A DNA stretch of 15,145 nt. Origin: Stephanodiscus triporus. Its lineage: Eukaryota; Bacillariophyta; Thalassiosirophyceae; Thalassiosirales; Thalassiosiraceae. A model generated the notes under the pieces. The model saw only the letters and a list, made by a program, of their open reading frames with translations, ran no database searches and was not told the origin of the DNA. A program made the position numbers and the translations under genes. Each line of letters opens with the position of its first letter. Position 1 is the stretch's first letter. This document shows positions 1-6,050 of the stretch, piece after piece. The stretch spans positions 1 through 15,145 of the forward strand of contig JALLAZ010000469.1 in the NCBI GenBank assembly GCA_036939755.1, written 5' to 3'.

Positions 1-7
1 ACCGGCT

Positions 8-72
8 CAAATCTAAGCGAAAGATTTGCTCCGCGGGGCGCTCATTTAGGGGGGGAAATGAGCAAGCGCCCC
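8..72. repeat. Two consecutive hairpins upstream of the RRM gene
   Basis: The first hairpin pairs CAAATCT (8-14) with AGATTTG (22-28) across a 7-nt loop. The second pairs GGGGCGC (35-41) with GCGCCCC (66-72), continues with TCATTT/AAATGA after a 4-nt bulge on one side, and closes on a G-rich loop (about 48-54). They lie 90-155 bases upstream of the RRM start codon, in promoter or 5' leader. The pairing is seen directly; a function (5'UTR structure, end of an upstream gene, or repeat remnant) is unknown because the window starts here. Confidence 0.5.
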
Positions 73-163
73 TATCACACTTGGTGTTTGCGATCGAGCG
101 AGGAGCGAGGCAGCGGAACGCTCTGGAGACAGCGAACTTCAGCACTAGTCTATACTTATCATC

Positions 164-586
164 ATGTCACAAGCACCCACCCTCCAATCTCGCAGAGCCC
201 TCTACATCGGAGGCCTTGATCCAGCTGTATCAGAGACGACTCTACGCGCCGCGTTCCTCCCGTTCGGTCCCATCCAACATATAGATATGCCGATGGATTA
301 CGCCCTGGGGACTCACAAGGGTTTCGCCTTCCTCGAATTCGTCGATTCGGACGATGCGAACGAGGCGATATATAACATGGACGGGGCAGAATTGTTCGGC
401 AGGGCGCTTACCGTGAACGTTGCCCAGGCGGATAAGATGAATCTGGGGAGCAGTAAGGCGTTGTGGAGCACGGACGAATGGTTCAAAGAACATGCCGGGG
501 TCAAGGAGGAGGAGGAGAGGGCGGAGCGCGAGAAGGGGACGGAGAGAGATTCGGCCATGCTGAAGGAGGAGCATCTTGTGGGGTAA
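164..586 (+). CDS. PPIE-like single RRM RNA-binding protein
   Basis: A 140-residue protein with one RNA recognition motif: RNP2 LYIGGL at residues 13-18 and RNP1 KGFAFLEF at 52-59. Next comes ELFGR (76-80), then WSTDEWFKEHAG from residue 101 and a Glu/Lys-rich tail. The PFG...DMPMDY section, the NM..AELFGR section and the W-S-x-D-x-W tail are the pattern of the N-terminal RRM of cyclophilin E (PPIE), a spliceosome-associated protein that binds RNA and chromatin factors. That identification is by family resemblance. PPIE is normally about 300 residues with a C-terminal peptidyl-prolyl isomerase domain. Here a TAA stop follows the tail, and I see no isomerase motif in any frame downstream, so this looks like a stand-alone RRM form. 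The ATG at 164 is the first in frame and lies just before the domain. It probably acts in nuclear pre-mRNA processing (inference). A weak GTAAAA at the stop could be a splice donor, but I found no matching domain beyond it. Confidence 0.85.
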   Translation: MSQAPTLQSRRALYIGGLDPAVSETTLRAAFLPFGPIQHIDMPMDYALGTHKGFAFLEFVDSDDANEAIYNMDGAELFGRALTVNVAQADKMNLGSSKALWSTDEWFKEHAGVKEEEERAEREKGTERDSAMLKEEHLVG

Positions 587-1305
587 AAAGAAAAACTAGT
601 ATGAGCTCTTGATGGAGGGAAGCAGTCTCCTAATTTTGGCTTTTATGCTATAGAGGTTCTCAGCATCACCAAAGGAGAGAAAAGAGAATCTGTTGCATTC
701 AATTGGCACAATCTGCGCAGAAAACATTTAATGCCTAACTCAATCAAGACGGGAAATGGTGAGCTTTCCCTTGAGTCTGCCATGGATATGCATGCCATTG
801 GAGAGAGTATGTAGCGCAAAATAATAGTGAGGATTGGGGTCTATATTTGCCTTCCAACATTTACGATCCTTCTTTCCCAGACAATCAATGCCCTTGATTT
901 GCCTAACCAAGTAACATTATAAAATCCATCATTCCATCAAAACTCTCTTGTAAGAAGTACGGCCATACACTTGTACTGGTTATTTACTTTTGAATATCTT
1001 AACATCTTCCATAACTAGATACTCAGTTTTCGATTGACTGCACCGACCGTCACATTTCTTGCGCCATCAGCCGTTTCCTTCCTCAATGTGAGGGTGATTT
1101 TCGCTGGGGGGGGGCAGATGCCATAGTGGTGTAAAGTGGGTTAGAAGTATTTTATGTTATGGCGTCAACAGTGCGGCTTGTGTGGATGTGATTTTGGTGC
1201 CTCAGCCTTTGACCAGTTTGCTGTGAAGGGCAAATCCTTCACTCTCCCTAAGACATCTCATATGCTGGCATGCTGCTGTTATTTTTGCCATACCTCATCC
1301 GATGG
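587..1305. other. Intergenic stretch with one open-frame fragment
   Basis: No gene is supported here. The 3' end of the RRM transcript must lie in the first part. A stretch at 605-814 stays open for about 69 codons on the plus strand without an initiating ATG, and its composition is protein-like; it is listed separately. A run of nine G lies near 1106. The rest is AT-rich, with no recognisable motif on either strand. Confidence 0.5.
605..814 (+). pseudogene. Unidentified open-frame fragment
   Basis: Between a TGA at 602-604 and a TAG at 812-814 this frame is open. It encodes about 69 mixed-composition residues that include VAFNWHNLRRKHLMPNSI and end in MHAIGESM. No ATG starts it, and no family is recognised. 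A pyrimidine-rich stretch ending TATAG (about 634-653) could be a splice acceptor, so it might be an exon of an unseen gene, an alternative 3' exon of the RRM gene, or a relic. Chance openness is possible at this length. Confidence 0.2.
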
Positions 1306-2162
1306 TTACTGCAACGCTCTCTTCTTTGTTAAATGCTCTGCATCGGTTAAAGCAGGCAGGGTTTTTATTATTCCTGCAGGTGCTAGACCTTCCCACATTT
1401 CCGCCCTCTGCTCTGGTGATTATTTCTTCACAGCATAAAATGCACGCAATTTTTTTACTTCTTTTCTCATCATTTTTTTTATACCTCTCACTGGAGTGTT
1501 TACGACAATGTACGTGATCATGTCGAAGCTCTGAGCACCATGGTACGATGCATTCCTTGGTTCTGTACTCAGTTAAGTGACATCCATAGCACTTATTTCT
1601 GTCCTTGAATCGCTTATTTTTGCAACCAATTACCAAGCAATCGAGTTGAATATTTGACCCTTTGACACATTCATAGCAATCTGATGCTCAATTTGCACCT
1701 CTGCTTTTTCCGCAGAGACACCATGCTGGATTTATGATGAACATATGATATGTATGTTATAACATGTCAGCCATGTTGCATCCCCGGCAATGCATTCATG
1801 TGGTACTTACCCTTAAGTTCTGGCCAATCCTCAAATGTTGCTGGGTCAGGTACCCTCTGCTGAGTGGTGTCGCTGGTGTTGCACTCTCTGCAAAGTGGAT
1901 ACTCAGAGGAGGAAGGGAGCGGCACAACCAATCCTGGGTTCTCTACGGCCTCGAATGCCGCTGCGACGTGTGCGGCATCCGGCCATGAGCCAGCAGTGTC
2001 ATCGTCGGAGTCGTCCCCCACCCCCCCCACATTAGTCGTCATCCTCCCCATGAGGATATCAATAAGCATCTCATTTGGGATGGCTGTCTCGGATGCTTGA
2101 GCCTCCGCCTTGGCGGCTTTGGAGGCGGCCCTGGTGCTATTGTAATTACACCAATAACTCAT
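1306..2162 (-). CDS. Unrecognised spliced gene with two tandem Cys4 zinc-like modules
   Basis: A three-exon model of 215 residues: exon 1 2162-1811, intron 1810-1681 (donor GTAAGT, acceptor CAG), exon 2 1680-1492, intron 1491-1413 (donor GTGAGA, acceptor CAG), exon 3 1412-1306 ending in TAA. The phases close exactly. The ATG at 2162 (MSYW...) is the first in its frame; the open frame extends upstream only to a non-ATG codon. The N-terminus has an Ala/Lys/Glu-rich segment (11-27) and an acidic GDDSDDD (49-55). A CREC motif lies at 91-94. Splicing then creates two modules with the same spacing, Cys-x2-Cys-x9-Cys-x4-Cys, at C119/C122/C132/C137 and C148/C151/C161/C166. These are followed by H171, H173, H175, C176 and H179, which could complete a third zinc site. 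I do not recognise the family. Zinc binding is inferred from the cysteine pattern; nucleic-acid or protein binding are both possible. It shares a short promoter region with the plus-strand gene at 2347. Confidence 0.55.
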
Positions 2163-2346
2163 GATGTTTGATTGTGTTGCCGAAGGGCACACTATTTCTT
2201 TTGTTCATTTTCTTTTGGATTCTTTGGTTTTTCCCGCCAGAAATTCCAATCTCCTTTGGCGATAGGATTTGCAAGTTTTGAGCGAACCCCCCCCCCTCTC
2301 AGCTGACCGCTCGGAGCAATGCGCACACCACACCGCACTCTACACC
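2163..2346. promoter_or_regulatory. Shared spacer between two divergent genes
   Basis: The 184 bases between the ATG at 2162 (minus) and the ATG at 2347 (plus) must contain both promoters and both leaders if the two gene models are right. They are T-rich near the minus-strand gene, with TTTTGTTCATTTTC and a C-run at 2287-2295. No TATA box is convincing. The assignment rests only on geometry. Confidence 0.35.
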
Positions 2347-3232
2347 ATGAGCAAACAATTGGAACCTCCCGCTAACCCCTATTGCACTAGTCGTCCTGTT
2401 AGGGGTGTTGCGAAACATTGCTACGATGAGTCTTATGACTCGGATGTGGGTGGCAATTACTCATCTTCATCACATGATGTTTCATCTTCTCACAACAATA
2501 AGCAGAGGATACCATTTTCTCCGGTGGAGACCCTCAACCTCAATCCTACTTGCAGATCGATAATCCGCAAGGACAGCGCACCAGTTCAAAAGGACAAAAC
2601 CATCAGTATTGTCAAAAAATTGAAGTTAAACATCTAGGTACAGCTTGATTGATATCTATTTCACAATTTCTTGCCTGGATTGGTCAGAGAAACATTCATT
2701 GGGACACCAATTCTAGCTCATAGTACTCCGATTGTATCTGATCCTGTGATGCAAATGGAGATGTATGTGAAACAGATTGTCATGTGCAGCGGTTCACGCA
2801 ACAATACATGTGCCATGTTTTTGCAGATAATTTCTTGTGTATTTTTTCTATCAGAGTGATTCGGTCGATCTGTCGGACCATAGCTTTGACAGGACATCCT
2901 GTCAGCTTTACAATGACTCTGGGTTTTTGAAGCGTCCCGACATTTTGCCTAATAACTCAACCAAACTTCCCATTGCGCTGAACACAGCAAACAACAAGCA
3001 GCTTTTTGGAAAGGTCTTCAAGTACTTTGACAACCTAACTAAGAAGCTTGGGGGAATCGAATTGAGCCCATTCCGCGTCCATGTGATTCGCTACTTATTC
3101 GGCAACAAGATGGGAAAACATGGTGACAGTCTACAAAAGACTGAGCGGTACAGAGGCTGCCGCATGCGCCTCATTCTAAATCTTGGGACTCTCGTGGTAT
3201 GGTGCAAGCCAATGTGGGACAAAAACTCTTAA
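2347..3232 (+). CDS. Unrecognised protein, tentative three-exon gene
   Basis: A tentative 244-residue model: exon 1 2347-2624, intron 2625-2687 (weak donor GTTAAA), exon 2 2688-2766, intron 2767-2854 (donor GTGAAA, acceptor in TTTTTTCTATCAG), exon 3 2855-3232 ending in TAA. The phases are consistent. Without the first splice the frame stops at 2635-2637 after 96 residues. Exon 1 starts MSKQLEPPANPYC and is rich in Ser, Asp and Asn in its middle. Exon 2 contributes ETFIGTPILAHSTPIV. Exon 3 carries a more globular stretch including LFGKVFKYFDNLTKKLGG and FRVHVIRYLFGNK. No family is recognised. Exon 3 is the best-supported coding segment; the first intron is the weakest point of the model. It is divergent from the zinc-module gene at 2162. 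Confidence 0.4.
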
Positions 3233-3469
3233 TTTGTGACATTTTAAAAGTTTTTTATGGTGACCGATTTTGTTTTTGTGACGCTACTTTTAAGCTAAAA
3301 TGATGCTTAATAGAAATCGATTGTTATTTCATAAATCCGCTAATTTAACCCCCCCCAACTAAGTATCACATTGCATTACCTAAGTGTTTCCCTTCAGTTT
3401 GATTTGTCATACCCCTATTGTTATTAGGGGCCTTGACGTCACCCTAGCCCCCATTTCAGCGGATCGACG

Positions 3470-3622
3470 ATGAAAAAACTCGGAAAAAATTGGCTTTTGC
3501 ATGACCGATTGATTCTATTGGCCACAATACTTGCCCAGTGGCGGCGACCAGTGGCTTCCGGAGTAGCCCTGGTCTCCCTCCATCAGGCGATGCACTTGGT
3601 ATTAAATGGCCGGCAGGTATGA
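3470..3622 (+). CDS. Small ORF, first unit of a coding tandem repeat
   Basis: An ATG at 3470 opens 50 codons ending at TGA 3620-3622. The C-terminal half carries ILAQWRRPVASGVAL followed by LH. The same peptide pattern recurs exactly 156 bases (52 codons) downstream in the same frame. This argues that the two units descend from one in-frame tandem-repeat protein now split by the TGA. No signal peptide or family is recognised. Expression as a 50-residue peptide is possible but unsupported; a relic of a longer repetitive polypeptide is as likely. Confidence 0.25.
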   Translation: MKKLGKNWLLHDRLILLATILAQWRRPVASGVALVSLHQAMHLVLNGRQV

Positions 3623-3745
3623 TGCTTTTTTGTCGTTTTTTTTCATGCGAACCCTGTCGTCCGCCGGGGCAATATGGTGCGAATACTCGCCCAATGGAAT
3701 CGTCCAGTGGCGTCGAGTGAAGCCCTGGACCCCCTCCATTGGGAG
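3527..3745 (+). repeat. Diverged in-frame tandem repeat, 156-bp period
   Basis: Unit 1 (3527-3589) and unit 2 (3683-3745) match at 47 of 63 bases by hand count, with no gaps. In the shared plus frame 14 of 21 residues are identical, following ILAQW-x-RPVAS-xx-AL-xx-LH. Five of the sixteen base differences are silent third-position changes. The opposite strand also stays open but conserves fewer residues, so the plus strand is the more likely coding strand. Confidence 0.6.
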
Positions 3746-3865
3746 ATATATGCGGCATTGCACCAGCGCATCAGTGTGGCTGTCAAACTGGGTCAGGCGG
3801 AGGTGCATTTGTTCTTCATTGTCAATTTTGCGATCGACCTAACTATAGCTCAGCCATTAACATAG
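3674..3865 (+). CDS. Small ORF, second unit of the tandem repeat
   Basis: An ATG at 3674 opens 63 codons in the same frame as the ORF at 3470. It begins MVRILAQWNRPVASSEAL, matching the upstream unit, then continues with an unrelated tail rich in hydrophobic residues. No family is recognised. It is probably the continuation of the decayed repeat protein, with the stretch 3623-3673 and its TGA as the break. Confidence 0.25.
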   Translation: MVRILAQWNRPVASSEALDPLHWEIYAALHQRISVAVKLGQAEVHLFFIVNFAIDLTIAQPLT

Positions 3866-3942
3866 TAATACACATTTTAAACTAAAACCAAAACGTAGGC
3901 ATATTTATAATAATATTATTAGTCTAATTGTTCAATATGGGT

Positions 3943-3993
3943 GCCCGCTGATGACAATGGATGCCGTTTTGGCCACCATTGTCGTCAGCGGGC
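3943..3993. repeat. Near-perfect 18-bp inverted repeat (hairpin)
   Basis: GCCCGCTGATGACAATGG (3943-3960) is the reverse complement of 3976-3993 except for one position, which would be a G-U pair in RNA. The 15-base centre can form a further GCC/GGC pairing around GTTTT. This GC-rich stem sits in an otherwise very AT-rich stretch. It could be the core of a miniature inverted-repeat element, a small-RNA precursor or a cruciform. No target-site duplication is clear. Confidence 0.75.
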
Positions 3994-4090
3994 GGGCAAT
4001 TATGTTAAATAAGAGAGGTCGATAAAAATTAATTAATATCTACTTTAATTTAATAGTTACTGCCATTTTTCAAGTACCAAACCTCTTGCC

Positions 4091-4145
4091 CAACCCCTCC
4101 TCCGGGTTGCCCACGCATTTGATCGTGTGGATTGATCAAATCCAC
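4091..4145. repeat. Cluster of short inverted repeats
   Basis: CAACCC (4091-4096) pairs with GGGTTG (4104-4109). ATTTGATC (4117-4124) pairs with GATCAAAT (4134-4141). GTGGATT (4127-4133) pairs with AATCCAC (4139-4145). The last two overlap, so they are alternative hairpins. The pairings are seen directly; the role is unknown. Confidence 0.55.
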
Positions 4146-4823
4146 GTTGCTGGAGGGCAAGCGGATCCACCACCATGGTCGCTGTGTTTGTGGCAGTTTG
4201 TTGTGTGTTGTGGGTGGTCTCGTGATGTCACGAGCTCAGTGAATGTAAAAAATGGTACAAAAATTACCTCAAGATGAGGTTAGCGGGGTAACATTTTGTC
4301 TCACATTGGCTTGCACCACACCTCGTAAGATCCACTTTTTGGCAAATATTCTTGATATTAGTCAGATCGATGCTGCCGACGAAGACATGCCTGAGGCAAG
4401 CAATCAGAGTAGTAGAGTGTATCCCAACTTCTCCTGGGAGATGGATGATTAAGCACATACTACTTCATGTCTTCTCATGGAAACAGAGGATGCTTCCTCC
4501 ATTACACCAAGGAGACAAAGAAGTTTGTCCTGCAAGCTCAGCACAAGGTGCCCAACAGCGGACTGAACAAGAGGGGCAGCACGGCCTGGATCTGTGACTT
4601 CCTTGTCACAGACATCAAAGCCTCAATGAATGCATTGGCGATCATGAAAAAACAGTATTGTAGGTTTTGCTTTGCAGTCGGAATGTCTTTTGGTGGCAAC
4701 CGAACATTGGAGGTTCAGTCAGCACACCGACTGCATATATTTTTACCATGTGTCATTAAAGATCAGGAATAGAGTTCGTGCGACACTCAATCATTGGCTA
4801 GGTAAGTTTAACTCAGCAGTACC

Positions 4824-4948
4824 CGATCATAATGTTCTGCCTCACTTGGTAGTGGTGGTTGCGAGCATGGTTTGGGTTGGTCTTGTTCTTCCATGAATGG
4901 ACGTGTGATCAGGACTACGATCATAATGTTCTGCCTTGCTTGGTAGTG
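4824..4948. repeat. 31-bp direct repeat, two copies
   Basis: CGATCATAATGTTCTGCCT begins both copies, at 4824-4854 and 4918-4948. They agree at 29 of 31 positions with a 94-bp offset. They sit in the non-coding gap of the plus-strand relic, consistent with a small tandem duplication that has since diverged. Confidence 0.7.
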
Positions 4949-5110
4949 TCTTCTTCCTAATCTGTTGGTGGCGGGAAAATCTGTCCGCGATGATGGTAGG
5001 CATCATGTTTCGTGCCCACATGTTGTTATAGTCCTTGGCTGCTATTGTTCTTTGGGAGCAGCATCTACTTTGGCAATTCCTTGTTGCTTAACAGTATTAT
5101 ACTGAGCACT

Positions 5111-5127
5111 GTACCACACTGTGGTAC
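5111..5127. repeat. 17-bp palindrome
   Basis: GTACCACA and TGTGGTAC are perfect reverse complements around a single central C. It lies inside the open segment 5092-5289, so it may be coding coincidence or a protein-binding palindrome. Confidence 0.5.
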
Positions 5128-5687
5128 CAATGCCACAATAACAATAACAAACATAGAAATTCCATTTGTTTCATATCTCTGCAACGCATGTTTGACCTCG
5201 ATCAGGAACAGAAGCATATCACAGTGACATCCTTACTTTTTGTCATGCACCAGGAAAACGAGGAGTTGATAGCATTGGCACATGCCTAGTATTCTCCTTC
5301 ACTTTTTTCTTTTTTTGTGTTACGGAAGAGAAATATGGAGATAATAGGATATGCATCGTGTTTGTTCCTACACAAAGACAGAGTAGTGGAGTCAACAAAA
5401 GATGGGAATGGTTCATGGCCAAGGATACAACTCATCCTTTCATGGTCGGGAAAGGTGATGCAAGGAGTCGAGACGTCAAGGTACCACCAACTGGCTTAAA
5501 TATTCAAGCTTTAATCAATCTTACGTATTCTCTGATCCTTTTGTAGACCAAGAAGACTGTACAAGACAAGAACATCAAATACAGATGACATAATCCTATT
5601 TGTGTCAGTATGAATGAAATCAAGTTTATTGTACATCATTGCGAAACTGCCACTATGAAAAGATACATTATTGGTTCATGAAATGGA

Positions 5688-6050
5688 TCAGAAAGTCTTT
5701 CTGTTGGGATTGGCCGCAATCATTGTTGCCTTTTGATGTTCAAAGAAAAGACAGGATCCTTTGTGCGATGGCCAGTGTGCTCTCTGACATTTCTTTGAGC
5801 AGTACTGTGCATATTTGCAGCGACCACAAACCATCAGGGACTTGCCCTCCTGTTTCTGCTTGCACTGAAAGCAGAAGTCCATTGTCGAGTACTGAGGCTC
5901 GGGAGGCAAATCAAATATGATACGCAGGAGTCTTGGTGGCACTATACATGGTTGCAAAAGTTTGTTGTCAAAATAAACCATGTTAAACCCGTTCCACGAT
6001 TGCAAATCTCCTATTTTAAATGAGGTACTCTCTTGTCCAAACCGCAACAT
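5688..6050 (-). CDS. MYND-type zinc-finger ORF, likely C-terminal piece of a broken gene
   Basis: A 120-residue frame with an ATG at 6050. A complete MYND zinc finger fills about residues 58-98: CFQCKQ, then CGRCKYAQYCSKKCQRAHW and HKGSC. This supplies the C-x2-C, C-x2-C, C-x3-C and H-x3-C ligands. MYND domains bind proline-rich peptides and usually mediate protein-protein contacts. Upstream residues (GDLQSWNGFNMVYFDN) have no recognised fold. Immediately upstream on the same strand lies coding-like sequence in a different frame, which continues back to a RING-CH half-domain. I therefore infer that this is the 3' end of one RING-CH/MYND gene, separated by a frame change between about 6013 and 6060. 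It could still be expressed from its own ATG, but I see no promoter evidence. Confidence 0.5.
   Translation of the reverse strand: MLRFGQESTSFKIGDLQSWNGFNMVYFDNKLLQPCIVPPRLLRIIFDLPPEPQYSTMDFCFQCKQKQEGKSLMVCGRCKYAQYCSKKCQRAHWPSHKGSCLFFEHQKATMIAANPNRKTF

Larger units (their letters stand above)
3233..4251. other. Repeat- and hairpin-rich non-genic stretch
   Basis: No intact gene is supported. It contains a small hairpin at 3412-3430 (CCCCTA/TAGGGG), a diverged tandem repeat with coding character (3470-3865), an AT-rich segment (about 3850-4080) interrupted by a GC-rich hairpin (3943-3993), and further short inverted repeats at 4091-4145. The sharp alternation of base composition suggests remnants of mobile or repetitive DNA (inference). 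No terminal repeats or target duplication could be defined. Confidence 0.45.
4252..5546 (+). pseudogene. Fragmentary plus-strand gene relic, family unknown
   Basis: Several protein-like open segments follow each other on the plus strand. 4252-4452 encodes a product ending NFSWEMDD. 4443-4772 in another frame contains YYFMSSHGNRGCFLHYTKE, GSTAWICDFLVTDIKASM and a downstream Cys pair. 5092-5289 contains MFDLDQEQKHITV and HQENEELIALAHA after a plausible acceptor TTGCTTAACAG. About 5325-5546 contains RICIVFVPTQRQSSGVNKRW. The first two are almost contiguous and look like one protein broken by a frame change near 4440-4455. Introns could explain part of the rest. No transposase, kinase or other motif is recognised, so function is left open. 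It could be a native gene in decay, or coding sequence of an unrecognised mobile element. Confidence 0.35.

Noticed and set aside
81..284. 67-codon plus-strand ORF overlapping the RRM start
   Set aside because: It does not begin with ATG and overlaps the RRM in another frame.
583..653. Possible intron GTAAAA...TATAG extending the RRM gene
   Set aside because: The phase that uses this acceptor gives only a short tail with no isomerase motif, so the stop at 586 is kept as the gene end.
1154..1517. Plus-strand ORFs opposite exons 2-3 of the zinc-module gene
   Set aside because: The minus strand gives a consistent spliced product with matched Cys modules; the plus frames do not.
3412..3430. CCCCTA/TAGGGG hairpin as a bacterial-type terminator
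   Set aside because: The window is eukaryotic and no U-tract follows; it is only a short inverted repeat.
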